Source of the DNA: Limnohabitans sp. Rim8
Lineage (GTDB): Bacteria > Pseudomonadota > Gammaproteobacteria > Burkholderiales > Burkholderiaceae_C
Direction: 5' to 3'
NCBI RefSeq assembly: GCF_945901735.1
Contig: NZ_CAMDLM010000001.1
Location: forward strand, 177,893-241,892
Length of the DNA stretch: 64,000 bases
In this document: piece after piece, positions 43,654 through 53,301 of the stretch
Layout of the letters: every line of letters starts with the position of its first letter
Numbering within the stretch: position 1 is the first letter of the stretch
The notes under the pieces: model-generated
Told to the model about the DNA's origin: nothing
What the model saw: the letters and a program-made list of their open reading frames with translations, nothing else
The model's database searches: none
Translations under genes and position numbers: made by a program

Positions 43654-45426
43654 GTGAACACAACAAAAGGCGCGCTGGTCTTTTCTGCCATGGCCGCGTC
43701 TTGTTTGCAGGCTGCCGCCATCGACATCCAACTGGGTGAGGGCACAGAGGCAAAGTTCCACGGTGCGGTCACTTGGGGTATACAAATCCGCACTGAATCG
43801 CCCAGCCCGGACGCTTATGCTGAGTGGCCTTCCCGGGTTGTGCCCGGCACGCCCAAGGGCAACTTGCAGGGCCAGACCGGCGGTTCGAATTTGAACTTTG
43901 TCAAAGGCCAGGCCATCTCCAACGTGCTCAAGCTCGTTTGGGACCTGGACCTGAAAAAAGACAACAGGGGCCTCTTTGTTCGTGGCAGGGCCTGGCAAGA
44001 TTTTGCCTTGGGCGAGAAAAACGCAGCCTATGGCAATTATCCCAACGGCTTTCAGCCCAACCAGCCGCTGAGCGACAGGGGGTTTGAGCCCAGCGCCCGG
44101 TTCAGTAACCTGGACTTGCACGAAGTCTTCGTGTACGGGCAGGTCGACGCGGGCACTGACGCACCACTCAAACTGCGTTTGGGCCGCCAAGTGCTCGCGT
44201 GGGGTGGGCCGATGTTGGACATGGGCGGCGTGAATGCGGTCATCAACCCCGCCGATGTGGCCGCCATGATGCGGCCGGGGGCTTTGCCTTCGGAGGGTCG
44301 CTTGCCCGTGGGCATGGTGAGTGCCCAATGGGCGCCGGGCAGCCTGTGGCGTTTGGAGGGCTTTGCGGCCTACGAGTCGCGCAGCACGGTCATGCCCGGT
44401 TGCGGCACCTTTTTCGACGTGCAGTCGTTTGCGCCACAGGGCTGCGAATTCGCGGCCTTGGCCGGCGCGTCCGAGCAAAGCCAGCTGGCCAGTGGCGCCT
44501 ATTTGAACCGCAATGCCGATGTGAAGGCAGCCAGTACAGGCGCCTATGGCTTTTTGGTGGGCTACAAGGCCGAGCCCTGGGATGCCGATGTCAAATTCTT
44601 TGCCATGAACACGCACAGCGCCAACCCCAGCCTGCGCATGACCATCAACGCCCTGACGCCGGGTGTGCCCTCGGTCAGCTACGCCATGGTCTATCCTGAA
44701 GATGTGTCTTTGCTGGGCTTGAGTTTCAGCAAAAAACTGGCGCCAACCACGCGCCTGTTGGGCGAGGTGGCTTACCGGCCGCATCAGCCCGTCACCTTGA
44801 ACGCTTTTGACGTGCTGTCCAGCTTTGCCTCGCGCAGCCCGGCCTCGGTGCTGGCGCTGAACAAAGGCATCACCGCCTTGCCCGTGGGCGCCGGCTTTGA
44901 CGCGTATGACCGCTTTGCCGTGACCACGGGCAGCTTGGGCGTGGACACGGTGTTTCCAAAAACCCTGGGCGCAGAGCGCATCCGCTTGCTGGCCGAAGTC
45001 GGCGTCAGCCAGGTGCGAGGCCTGCCCGATCCTGCGGTGTTGCGGTACGGCCGGCTCGTGGGCTACAACGGTGCAGCCTATAACGGGGGCCCCGCCTGCG
45101 TGGACACTGTGCCCGGCAAGACCTGCACCCACGATGGCTACACCTCATCGAGCGCTTGGGGTCTGAGGATGCTGGCTTCTGCCCGATATGCCCCGGCCGG
45201 TTCGGGCATCAGCTGGACGCCTTCTTTGTTGTGGGCCAAGGATGTCAGAGGCTACTCTCACGACGGTCTTTACTCAGAAGGTCGAACCCTGCTGCGCCCT
45301 GCCTTGCGCGCCGAATTCGGGCCGCGTTATTTTGGCGAGATGCAGTACCACCGCTACAGCGGTGGCCGCTACAACCTGCGGATCGATCGCGACCATGTCA
45401 GTCTGGTCGCTGGTGCCCGATTTTGA
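43654..45426 (+). CDS. DUF1302 family outer-membrane protein
   Basis: A 590-residue precursor starting at GTG 43654 behind an AAGGA site, with a signal peptide ending near CLQAAA. The mature part starts with the family pattern FHGAVTWGIQIRTESP and contains GRQVLAWGGPMLDMGGVN and alternating beta-strand segments, ending in the C-terminal Phe of outer-membrane barrels (LVAGARF). Homologous DUF1302 proteins often occur with DUF1329 and RND genes in lipid or steroid uptake loci, but none are adjacent here. It stands alone. Confidence 0.9.
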   Translation: MNTTKGALVFSAMAASCLQAAAIDIQLGEGTEAKFHGAVTWGIQIRTESPSPDAYAEWPSRVVPGTPKGNLQGQTGGSNLNFVKGQAISNVLKLVWDLDLKKDNRGLFVRGRAWQDFALGEKNAAYGNYPNGFQPNQPLSDRGFEPSARFSNLDLHEVFVYGQVDAGTDAPLKLRLGRQVLAWGGPMLDMGGVNAVINPADVAAMMRPGALPSEGRLPVGMVSAQWAPGSLWRLEGFAAYESRSTVMPGCGTFFDVQSFAPQGCEFAALAGASEQSQLASGAYLNRNADVKAASTGAYGFLVGYKAEPWDADVKFFAMNTHSANPSLRMTINALTPGVPSVSYAMVYPEDVSLLGLSFSKKLAPTTRLLGEVAYRPHQPVTLNAFDVLSSFASRSPASVLALNKGITALPVGAGFDAYDRFAVTTGSLGVDTVFPKTLGAERIRLLAEVGVSQVRGLPDPAVLRYGRLVGYNGAAYNGGPACVDTVPGKTCTHDGYTSSSAWGLRMLASARYAPAGSGISWTPSLLWAKDVRGYSHDGLYSEGRTLLRPALRAEFGPRYFGEMQYHRYSGGRYNLRIDRDHVSLVAGARF

Positions 45427-45480
45427 AGGGCTGCTTGGGGGTGGGCATCGGCGTCATGCTGAACGATGTCCATGCTTGGG

Positions 45481-45762
45481 TCAGCGGCGGTTGAAATACT
45501 GACGCATTTCAGCCAGCGTTTTGGCTTCTTTCAGTGGCATGTTCACTGATTTGGAGGATGACGGACTTGGAAAAAGATCTTCCTTGCTCAGGTTGTACTT
45601 GTCCATCAGCGCCATGATTTGCTTTGCGCCTGTTTCGACTTGTTCGTGGCGTATTAGGGCTTGCTCCAACTCTTCTGACATTTTTTTGGCTGCATCCAAT
45701 GACTGGGCAATTTTCAAATCCAGTTCGGCTTTTTGTTGTTGCAATTGTTGAAAAGTAGCCAT
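45481..45762 (-). CDS. short H-NS-like protein lacking the C-terminal DNA-binding motif
   Basis: A 93-residue protein. The first 60 residues are a coiled coil (FQQLQQQKAELDLKIAQSL, EELEQALIRHEQVETGAKQI) ending with MDKYNLSKEDLF, which is like the N-terminal oligomerisation region of betaproteobacterial H-NS proteins. The usual C-terminal motif (YRDP...GRGKAPKW type) is missing, and the tail is SKSVNMPLKEAKTLAEMRQYFNRR-like in residues 70-93. It could act as an H-NS partner or antagonist, as H-NST-type proteins do (inference). It is divergent from the histidine-kinase gene. Start 45762 is preferred over 45852. Confidence 0.55.
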   Translation of the reverse strand: MATFQQLQQQKAELDLKIAQSLDAAKKMSEELEQALIRHEQVETGAKQIMALMDKYNLSKEDLFPSPSSSKSVNMPLKEAKTLAEMRQYFNRR

Positions 45763-45992
45763 GGTGTGAGTCCTGAAAAAATAAGCACAAGGTGGACTGC
45801 AATCTAACTGTTTGCACTGTGGGTTTTCACACCAAAATTCATAGAAGCGCACAGATCCTCACAAAGAACCGGCCCGTTGTTGTATCGACGCCGTGAAAGC
45901 TCACAATTGCTCTCACTTCAGGTGACAAATCCACCGCCTTTTCAACAGGTTGCGGTTTTATCCAGCCCAAGCTCCTATGATTTGGCCAAACC

Positions 45993-47876
45993 ATGAAGTA
46001 CCTGTTCTCTCTGTTCTTATTGTTGTTTTGCCAAGTGTCTGTGCATGCGGCCGATGCACGCTTTCGGATCGACACCGCGTTCCACCATGATGAGGCGCCA
46101 ACCCGGACCCTGGAAGCGGCGCAGTTGCTGGACTTCAAACCTTATCAAGGTGAGCTTCGACTGGGGTTTGTGAAAGGCGAAACCTGGATCCGGCTGCAAA
46201 TACAAGCGGATGCATCGGCGATGGATGCGGCACAGACCACTCCCGGGGAGCGTTTGGTCCTCAGGGTGGGGCCGTATTCCCTGGATCAGCTGACGTTTTA
46301 TGTTGAGGAAAACGGGCAATGGGTGGCACAACAAGGCGGCGACCGTTTTGTCAAGTCATGGAAAAACTGCCCGGATGACCTGTACTGTTTTTCGTTCGAC
46401 GCGCCAGAAGGCAGCCCGGTCACCGCGTATTTAAAAATACAGACCGACACGGTCAGGGTGGTCCATACCGCCCTTGTTTCCTCTGAACAGGTGATGCCCA
46501 ATGCCATAGGCCGCATCCAGCAGATGACGGTGTCTTTGACCTTGGGGGTCGCCGTGCTGGTGCTGTCCCTCGCTTTCCTGTTTCTGGAACGCTCGGTCTT
46601 GCTGCACGTGTTTTGCTGGCTTCAGGCGTCGGCGGTGTTCATGATCGCCGCCAACACCGGTCTGTTGGCCCAGTGGTTGCCGATGCTGGCGGCCGAAACC
46701 GTCAATCACATGAGCAACTTGGGGCAAGTCATCCGTGTGCCTTTCGTCATCCTGCTGGGCTGGGCGGCCCTGCGGGCATGCCGTCCTGCGCCCTTCTATC
46801 CCAAAGCGGTGATGGCCCTGTTGATGGCCTGTGGCATGAACCTTTTGTGGTTGGTGACAGGACATACCGATTCGGCATTGAAGATCAATTTTGTGGTGAT
46901 GTGGATCAATTCAATGGTGCAGTTGTGGGGCGTGTTGTCATCTCAAAACTTCCCGCCCAAATTGCGAACGATCTTGTTGACAGGCTGGTCTGTTTTTTTG
47001 GTTCTCGCCACGCTGGGGGTCTTGGCCACGTACGGATTTTCGGACGATCTGGCGCAAATCACCATGTTTCAATCCATTGGAGACTGGCGGCTCAATGGGG
47101 TGCCCATTGGCATGGCCGTTTTTTGGATTGTCGCGACTGAAAAATCCAACCGCAAGATCGAGAAACTGAAAGAGCTGCAGGGCTTTCAGATGGAAGCGGC
47201 GCAGTCCAAAGCCCACCAAGAAAAACTCAAGGAACGCAGAGATCTGATTGACATGCTGACCCATGAGTTGAAGACGCCGTTGAGCACCATCAAATTTGCC
47301 TTGGCCTCACTGAAGATGGGCGCCAAAGGACAAGGAGATTCGATGGAGCGTGTCCAGCGCATCGATGCTTCGGTGAACCGAATGGATGCGATGATCGAGC
47401 ATGTGGCCTTGTCCAACAAAATCGAGCGCCACGATGTGCGTGATTCTGCGGAAAAGATTTCGGCGCAGGAATTGATGAACGTGGTCATGCAAGAGTATCA
47501 AAATGCAGACCGGTTTGAATTGCGCATTCAAGAGGGTGCGTTTTTTCGTGCCGACCCGCATTTTTTGGCCCTCATTGTGGAAAACCTGGTCAGCAATGCG
47601 GTCAAATATTCAACCGATGGAAAAATCAAAATCACCATTGGCCATGAAACACCCGACATGACCTGCTTCAGCATCAGCAACTGTGTGGCTAAGGAGAGCC
47701 TGCCTGACGAAAACCGGTTGTTTGAGCGTTACTACCGGCACCCCAATTTCCAGAACCATCCTGGCATGGGCATTGGCTTGAGTCTGGTCCATTCGGCGGC
47801 CGAAAAGATGGGTGCCACCGTCAGCTATCTGCACACAGACCAGGAAGTGGTTTTTGAAGTCAGGATCCCGCATTGA
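45993..47876 (+). CDS. 7TM-DISM sensor histidine kinase
   Basis: A 627-residue membrane kinase. A signal/anchor (FSLFLLLFCQVSVHAADA) is followed by a periplasmic 7TMR-DISMED2-like domain (residues about 25-175), seven hydrophobic helices (about 180-395), a coiled coil (KIEKLKELQGFQMEAAQSKA) and the kinase core: H-box DMLTHELKTPLSTIKFA, N-box VENLVSNAVKYS and G-box GMGIGLSLVHSA. It autophosphorylates on the H-box His and passes the phosphate to the response regulator whose gene overlaps its stop by four bases. The ligand of the periplasmic domain is unknown, though related domains bind carbohydrates. Confidence 0.94.
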   Translation: MKYLFSLFLLLFCQVSVHAADARFRIDTAFHHDEAPTRTLEAAQLLDFKPYQGELRLGFVKGETWIRLQIQADASAMDAAQTTPGERLVLRVGPYSLDQLTFYVEENGQWVAQQGGDRFVKSWKNCPDDLYCFSFDAPEGSPVTAYLKIQTDTVRVVHTALVSSEQVMPNAIGRIQQMTVSLTLGVAVLVLSLAFLFLERSVLLHVFCWLQASAVFMIAANTGLLAQWLPMLAAETVNHMSNLGQVIRVPFVILLGWAALRACRPAPFYPKAVMALLMACGMNLLWLVTGHTDSALKINFVVMWINSMVQLWGVLSSQNFPPKLRTILLTGWSVFLVLATLGVLATYGFSDDLAQITMFQSIGDWRLNGVPIGMAVFWIVATEKSNRKIEKLKELQGFQMEAAQSKAHQEKLKERRDLIDMLTHELKTPLSTIKFALASLKMGAKGQGDSMERVQRIDASVNRMDAMIEHVALSNKIERHDVRDSAEKISAQELMNVVMQEYQNADRFELRIQEGAFFRADPHFLALIVENLVSNAVKYSTDGKIKITIGHETPDMTCFSISNCVAKESLPDENRLFERYYRHPNFQNHPGMGIGLSLVHSAAEKMGATVSYLHTDQEVVFEVRIPH

Positions 47877-48616
47877 ACCCCCCTATTTCGTTAGAGTCCG
47901 CAGATTCGATCTCGCCCTTGGTGGTGGCACTGGTGGAGGACGACCGCTTGCTGCGCGAGGAGATTGAAGTGCACTTGACGGCGCACGGTTTTCAGGTGCA
48001 TGCCGCCAACAGCGCGATGGGTTTGGATGACCTGACTGCCCGCGTTGCATTTAACCTTTACCTGATTGACTTGAACTTGCCTGGAGAAAATGGCTTGAGC
48101 CTTTGTCGCAGGGTGCGGGCATCGCGACCGGATGCTGGCATCGTGATCATGACCGCCCGGGTCGCGTTGAACGATCGGATCGCGGGTTACAAACAAGGCG
48201 GGGCCGATTTTTACCTGACCAAACCTGTTTCGCCGGACGAACTGGTGTTGGTGTTGCTCAATCTGGGACGCCGTTTGAATCAGGCCCAGACAACCAAGGC
48301 GTGGTCACTCAGTTTGCGTGATCGCACTTTGCTGGAACCTAACCAGTCGCAAAAACTGCGTTTGACCAGCAAGGAAAAAACCATTTTGCTGGCGCTGATC
48401 CAGGCCAAGGACAACACCCTGGAATCGGGTGTTTTGTGCGATTTGTTCACCGAGGAGAATGACGACAGCTCGATGAGCAAGCACGCCCTCGAAGAAATGA
48501 TTGCCAGGCTGCGCAAAAAATTCAAAAGTGTCCAGGCCGAAGGCGACGAGCCAGCCATCAAATCGGTTTGGGGTGTGGGCTACCAGCTGTGTGTACGGAT
48601 CCATTTTGTGCATTGA
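47873..48616 (+). CDS. response regulator, OmpR/PhoB type
   Basis: A 247-residue protein starting at TTG 47873 inside the kinase stop. The receiver domain has the acidic pair in VALVEDDRLLREE, the phospho-acceptor Asp in YLIDLNLPGENG, and the conserved Thr and Lys in VIMTARVA and FYLTKPVSPDE. A winged-helix DNA-binding domain follows (RLTSKEKTILLALIQAKDN, SKHALEEMIARLRKKF, VWGVGYQLCV). It forms a two-component pair with the upstream kinase. The targets are unknown; the divergent H-NS-like gene is a neighbour candidate. Confidence 0.93.
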   Translation: MNPPISLESADSISPLVVALVEDDRLLREEIEVHLTAHGFQVHAANSAMGLDDLTARVAFNLYLIDLNLPGENGLSLCRRVRASRPDAGIVIMTARVALNDRIAGYKQGGADFYLTKPVSPDELVLVLLNLGRRLNQAQTTKAWSLSLRDRTLLEPNQSQKLRLTSKEKTILLALIQAKDNTLESGVLCDLFTEENDDSSMSKHALEEMIARLRKKFKSVQAEGDEPAIKSVWGVGYQLCVRIHFVH

Positions 48617-48706
48617 GGGCCACCCATGCAGCGCCGGTCGTTCGACAAAATCCGTCAAACGGCTCAGTTTTGGTATAGATTCGGTAGGTCTTAAAAGTTC
48701 AAGCCC

Positions 48707-48967
48707 ATGACCGATACCCCCCTTGCCGCCGAACCCCGCCCCGAATTGCCTGACCGCCTGTCCATCGACGCCCGCAGCCCGCACCATGTGCGCGCCGTGT
48801 TCGAGCACGACATTGGCATCCGCTTCAATGGCAAGGACCGCAACGATGTCGAGGAATACTGCATCAGCGAAGGCTGGGTGCGCGTGCCCGCCGGCAAGAC
48901 GTTGGACCGCAAAGGCCAGCCCCTGTTGATCAAAATCAAAGGCCAGGTCGAAGCGTTTTACCGCTGA
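48707..48967 (+). CDS. DUF3297 family protein
   Basis: An 86-residue protein with the DUF3297 pattern RLSIDARSPHHVRAVFEHDIGIRFNGK, NDVEEYCISEGWVRVPAGKTLDR and KIKGQVEAFYR (named by parts). It is small, soluble and of unknown function, widely found in proteobacteria. It stands alone between the response regulator and the convergent aconitase-family gene. Confidence 0.9.
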   Translation: MTDTPLAAEPRPELPDRLSIDARSPHHVRAVFEHDIGIRFNGKDRNDVEEYCISEGWVRVPAGKTLDRKGQPLLIKIKGQVEAFYR

Positions 48968-48982
48968 GTCTTGTGGCAGCGT

Positions 48983-51010
48983 TCACGGCGGGGTACGCCG
49001 CTGCAACGCTTCAAACGAGATCAATTCTCCCGCCAAAGCGCTCGCCATCACTGTGGGCGGGCTGGCCAGCCAGACCTGTCCCGGGCCTGAGCGACCCGGA
49101 AAATTGCGGTTGATGGCGCTCACGGTGACTTGCGCCGCATCGGTCGATGAACCCGGTCCGCAGTTGGCGCAGGCCCCGCACGAGGGCTGCAAAATCCGCA
49201 CGCCCAAAGCGGCGAAAGTCTTGTCGTAGCCTTGGGCCAAGCAGTAATCACGCACGGCGGTGGTGCCGTACTGCAAAAACACTTGCACGCCTTCGGGCAC
49301 CTTCAGGCCGTTTTTCAGGCCCCAAGAAAGTACCCTGTGGTAGTGGTCAAAGTCTTCGCGTTTGCCCGCCGTGCACGAGCCGCCGTAGGCGATGTCGATG
49401 CGCACGCGCTCTGGCAAGTCCACCAGCGCTAAGCCTTGACCGGGGTCGCCGGGCCGCGCCACCATAGGGCTGAGCGTGGACAGGTTCACCGCCATGTGGT
49501 GGGCGTACTGCGCCCCATCGTCGCTGTGCATCCAGTCTTCAATCACCGCGTCCACACCGCGCCGTTCGCGCAGAAAGCGCAGGGTTTCGGCATCGGGCGC
49601 CACGATGCCGGTCAGCCCGCCCAGCTCGGCGCACATGTTGGTGAGGGTGGCGCGTTCGTCGGTGCTCAAGTGGGCAATGCCCCCGCCCGCAAACTCGAAC
49701 ACCTTGCCCACCCCGCTGCCGCTGCGGATGTAGGGCGTGGCCAGCAGGTGCAGCATCAGGTCTTTGGCGGTCAAGCCCGCAGGCAGCTGGCCTTGCAGCG
49801 CCACACGCACACACTCGGGCAGGGTCACGCGCACCGCCCCGGTCACAAAGGCATTGGCCATGTCGGTGGTGCCCACACCAAAGGCGACACAACCCAAAGC
49901 ACCGCTGTGCGGTGTGTGGGAGTCGGTGCCCACCACCACTTGGCCGGGCAGGGCATAGTGCTCGGCCACCATGGCGTGCGAGATGCCGGCCACGTTGCGG
50001 CCGTCGTCCAACAGCACTTCGGCTTCGGTCAGGGTGCGGTGCATGCGCAGGCCGTGGCGCGCGGCAAAATTGCGCTGCGCCTGGCGCATGGCGTGCATGT
50101 TGGCGATCAGGCCACCACGCACATGGGCCGGGCTTTCATCGACATACGAGGTGTGGTCTTCAAATACCACGATCTGCTCTGGGCGCTGCAGCGTGAAGTG
50201 CTCGCCCAGTGCGTTTTGCATCAAGGTGTCGGCCATGCCGGTGTAGTACTCGTGGATGAAGCGCCAGTCCGCCTGCACGAACAGACCATCACCCGGTTGC
50301 GGCTTTGCGGGGGTGTGCGGCGCTGCCAGGCGGTGGCACAGCAGGATTTTTTCAAACAGCGTTTGAGGGCCGTTTGCTTGGCTGGCGACCGATCGCGTGC
50401 GGTCTTCCTTGTAGGAGTCCACCCCTGTGGGCGAATGTGCCCTCGCCAAAAACCGCTGCCCCCAGCGCAGCAAACCACCCGCTTCTAAAACCGACGCAGC
50501 CAGTGCTTCTCGCCCCCGTACCAGGTCGGCCAGCGTGATGTTCTCACCCCGTTCGATGCGCGCCAGCAGACTGAAATCGGTCGAGGTGAACAGGCCAATG
50601 TTGTCGGCGTTCTGGCGGTAGATGCGCTCGAAACTCTCGGCAATGACCAGCTGCACACCCGCCAGTTTTTCGGCGGTGGGGCTGTGCTCGCGCGACGAGC
50701 CCTTGCCGTAGCGCCTTCCAGCCACCAGCACCGCAAAGCCCGCTTGCCTGAGAGCCCGGCGTTCGATGGGGTTGTCATGGCCGCAGCGCAGCCCGGTGTG
50801 GGCAAAGTCGCCCAAGCTGTCGTCGTAATGGCTCATGATGTGCACGGGCGTGATCTCGTCGGTCGAGACATCGTCGCGCAGCGGCCCGGCCTGTTCGCGG
50901 GTCAGGGTCTCGCCCGCCAGTTGGCGGCGGATCAGGCCAGGGTCTTGGCTGAGGTAAAGAATCTTCCAGTGAAAGGTGTTCATGGGCGGGTGGTCGTGTG
51001 CGTGAGGCAT
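48983..51010 (-). CDS. aconitase-family hydratase with swivel domain at the N-terminus (permuted fusion)
   Basis: A 675-residue protein joining both aconitase parts in reverse order. Residues about 35-170 are the swivel/small-subunit domain (DDVSTDEITPVHIMS, GKGSSREHSPTAEK, SFERIYRQNADNIG). Residues about 220-665 are the iron-sulfur catalytic domain (VVGTDSHTPHSGALG, GGSCTAGKREDF, QPSCGACANCGPGS with the cluster cysteines). Normal aconitases have the swivel at the C-terminus and isopropylmalate isomerases have it on a separate chain. It probably interconverts hydroxy di- or tricarboxylates. It is divergent from an HMG-CoA lyase, CoA-transferase and Bug operon, so a C5-C6 acid is likely (inference). 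ATG 50983 is a possible alternative start. Confidence 0.9.
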   Translation of the reverse strand: MPHAHDHPPMNTFHWKILYLSQDPGLIRRQLAGETLTREQAGPLRDDVSTDEITPVHIMSHYDDSLGDFAHTGLRCGHDNPIERRALRQAGFAVLVAGRRYGKGSSREHSPTAEKLAGVQLVIAESFERIYRQNADNIGLFTSTDFSLLARIERGENITLADLVRGREALAASVLEAGGLLRWGQRFLARAHSPTGVDSYKEDRTRSVASQANGPQTLFEKILLCHRLAAPHTPAKPQPGDGLFVQADWRFIHEYYTGMADTLMQNALGEHFTLQRPEQIVVFEDHTSYVDESPAHVRGGLIANMHAMRQAQRNFAARHGLRMHRTLTEAEVLLDDGRNVAGISHAMVAEHYALPGQVVVGTDSHTPHSGALGCVAFGVGTTDMANAFVTGAVRVTLPECVRVALQGQLPAGLTAKDLMLHLLATPYIRSGSGVGKVFEFAGGGIAHLSTDERATLTNMCAELGGLTGIVAPDAETLRFLRERRGVDAVIEDWMHSDDGAQYAHHMAVNLSTLSPMVARPGDPGQGLALVDLPERVRIDIAYGGSCTAGKREDFDHYHRVLSWGLKNGLKVPEGVQVFLQYGTTAVRDYCLAQGYDKTFAALGVRILQPSCGACANCGPGSSTDAAQVTVSAINRNFPGRSGPGQVWLASPPTVMASALAGELISFEALQRRTPP

Positions 51011-51099
51011 GCTTCACCCCGTAGTCAAAGAGAAAATTGAATTCTATGAGCGATGCCAGCCATTAAACTCTTCGCTCTCCCCCTCAAAGGACATTGGAC

Positions 51100-52044
51100 A
51101 TGACGGTATTTCATTGGCCCCAGCGCGTGACGGTGCGCGAAGTGGGCCTGCGCGACGGCTTGCAAAGCATGGCCCGCACCTTGCCCACTGCACAAAAACT
51201 GCAGTGGATTCAAGGCGCTTACGACGCGGGCATCCGCGAGATCGAAGTCGGCTCCTTTGTACCGCCCAAACTGCTGCCCCAGTTGGCCGACACCGCCGAA
51301 CTGGTGTCCTTTGCCAAAACCCTGCCGGGCCTGGTCGTGTCGGTGCTGGTGCCCAACCTGAAGGGGGCCGAGCGCGCCATGGACAGCGGCGCCGACTGGA
51401 TGCTGCTGCCCTTATCAGCCAGCCACGCGCACAGTCTGGCCAACTTGCGCAAAGCGCCGGATGACGTGGTGGCCGAGATCGGGGCCATCGTGGAGGCTCG
51501 ACGGGCACGGGGTTCCAACATCCGCATCGAAGTCGGCATGAGCACCGCGTTCGGCTGCACGCTTCAGGGGCAGGTGGCTGTCGATGAGGTGCTGCGTTTG
51601 CTCCAGGCGGTCGTCGCTTTGGGCGTGGACCGCGTCGGCTTGGCCGACACCGTGGGCTATGCCGACCCGCGTCAGGTGGGCGAGCTGTTTGCCAAAGCCC
51701 GCGAGGTGGCGGGCGACACGCTGGGTTGCGGTCATTTTCATGACACGCGGGGCTTGGGACTGGCCAACGTGATGGCCGCGCTGCAAGCAGGTGAAGTCCG
51801 TTTTGACGCGTGCTTGGCCGGCATTGGCGGCTGCCCGCATGCGCCCGGGGCCAGTGGCAATGTGGCCACCGAAGATTTGGTGTATTTGATGGCCAGCATG
51901 GGCATAGCCACCGGCATTGATTTCGGTCAGATCATCGCTTTGCGCGCCCAGGTGGCGCAGTGGCTTGCAGGCGAGTGCCTGCACGGTTCGATCGCGCAGG
52001 CGGGTTTGCCCAAGACCTTGCGCCCTGAAAAAATGACGGCATGA
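51100..52044 (+). CDS. hydroxymethylglutaryl-CoA lyase family protein
   Basis: A 314-residue HMGL-like TIM barrel: VGLRDGLQS with the catalytic Arg-Asp near residue 18, VGSFVPPKLLPQLAD, the metal ligands in GHFHDTRGLGLANV, and the GIGGCPHAPGASGNVATED loop with the active-site Cys. It splits HMG-CoA or a similar 3-hydroxy-3-methyl acyl-CoA such as citramalyl-CoA into acetyl-CoA and an oxoacid. The ATG at 51100 has an AAAGGA site; TTG 51094 is also possible. It overlaps the CoA-transferase gene by four bases. Confidence 0.93.
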   Translation: MTVFHWPQRVTVREVGLRDGLQSMARTLPTAQKLQWIQGAYDAGIREIEVGSFVPPKLLPQLADTAELVSFAKTLPGLVVSVLVPNLKGAERAMDSGADWMLLPLSASHAHSLANLRKAPDDVVAEIGAIVEARRARGSNIRIEVGMSTAFGCTLQGQVAVDEVLRLLQAVVALGVDRVGLADTVGYADPRQVGELFAKAREVAGDTLGCGHFHDTRGLGLANVMAALQAGEVRFDACLAGIGGCPHAPGASGNVATEDLVYLMASMGIATGIDFGQIIALRAQVAQWLAGECLHGSIAQAGLPKTLRPEKMTA

Positions 52045-53240
52045 ACAATTCCGACAAGAAACTCCCGCTCGAAGGCCTGCGCGTCGTCGAGTTCACCCAC
52101 ATGGTCATGGGGCCGACTTGCGGCATGGTGCTGGCCGACATGGGGGCCGAGGTCATCAAGGTCGAGCCCATCGAGGGCGACCGCACCCGGCATTTGTTGG
52201 GCTCGGGCGCGGGGTTCTTCCCGATGTTCAACCGCAACAAGAAGAGCATCCAAATCAACCTGCAAAGTGCCGAAGGGGCCGAGATGGCGCGCCGCCTGTG
52301 CGCCACGGCCGACGTGGTGGCCGAGAACTTCAAGCCCGGCTCCATGGCCAAGTACGGCCTGGACTACGCCAGCCTGTCGGCCACCAACCCCAAGATCATT
52401 TATGCCAGCCTCAAAGGCTTTTTGCCCGGGCCGTATGACCACCGCACCGCGCTTGACGAGGTGGTGCAGATGATGGGGGGCCTGGCCTACATGACAGGCC
52501 GCCCCGGCGACCCGCTGCGCGCAGGCACCAGCGTGAACGACATCATGGGCGGCATGTTTGGTGCGATTGGTGTGCTGGGTGCGCTGATCCAGCGCGGCAT
52601 CACCGGGCGCGGGCAAGAGATCCAGTCGGCGCTGTTTGAAAACAACGTGTTCTTGGTCGGTCAGCACATGCTGCAGTACGCCATCACCGGCAAGGCGGCC
52701 GAACCCATGCCCAACCGCATCTCGGCCTGGGCGGTGTACGACGTGTTCACCGTGAAAAACGGTGAGCAGATCTTTTTGGCGGCAGTGAGCGACGCGCAGT
52801 GGGCTGTCTTTTGTGATGTGCTGGGCTTTGCCGACCTCAAAGCCGACGCCCGATACAGCGACAACAACGCACGCGTGTCCATGCGTGCCGAGTTGTTGCC
52901 CGATCTGCGCCGCCGCCTGGAAGCCTTCACCGCTGCCGAGTTGACCGTGATTTTTGAAAAAGCGGGCCTGCCCTTTGCGCCTATTGTCAAACCCGAAGAG
53001 CTGTTTGACGACCCGCACCTTCAGGCTACCGGAGGCCTGGCCGATGTGCGCCTGACCGACGGCCCCAAAGCGGGTCAGATGGCCCGTGCGGCGCTCTTTC
53101 CCTTCACCATGGACGGGCAACGTTTGGGTGTGCGCCACCAGCCGCCCCATCAAGGTGAAAATACCGATGAACTGTTGCAAGGCTTGGGCCTGAGTGATGC
53201 AGAGATCGAGCGCTTGCGCGCGCTCAAGGCCGTGGCCTGA
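52041..53240 (+). CDS. CaiB/BaiF family CoA-transferase
   Basis: A 399-residue class III CoA-transferase: LRVVEFTHMVMGPTCGMVLADMGAEVIKVEP opening (by parts), FNRNKKSIQINLQ, VVAENFKPGSM, and ATNPKIIYASLKGFLPGPY. Near residue 200 the SALFEN segment has Glu at the place of the catalytic Asp of formyl-CoA transferase, by eye. Translation is coupled to the lyase gene (ATGA overlap), consistent with making the CoA thioester that the lyase cleaves. A Bug gene follows 61 bases later. Confidence 0.93.
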   Translation: MNNSDKKLPLEGLRVVEFTHMVMGPTCGMVLADMGAEVIKVEPIEGDRTRHLLGSGAGFFPMFNRNKKSIQINLQSAEGAEMARRLCATADVVAENFKPGSMAKYGLDYASLSATNPKIIYASLKGFLPGPYDHRTALDEVVQMMGGLAYMTGRPGDPLRAGTSVNDIMGGMFGAIGVLGALIQRGITGRGQEIQSALFENNVFLVGQHMLQYAITGKAAEPMPNRISAWAVYDVFTVKNGEQIFLAAVSDAQWAVFCDVLGFADLKADARYSDNNARVSMRAELLPDLRRRLEAFTAAELTVIFEKAGLPFAPIVKPEELFDDPHLQATGGLADVRLTDGPKAGQMARAALFPFTMDGQRLGVRHQPPHQGENTDELLQGLGLSDAEIERLRALKAVA

Positions 53241-53301
53241 GTCAACGCAGCCGCATGTTGTAAATTACCCCACCTCCCCCTAAAAAAGAAAGAGACACAC
53301 C

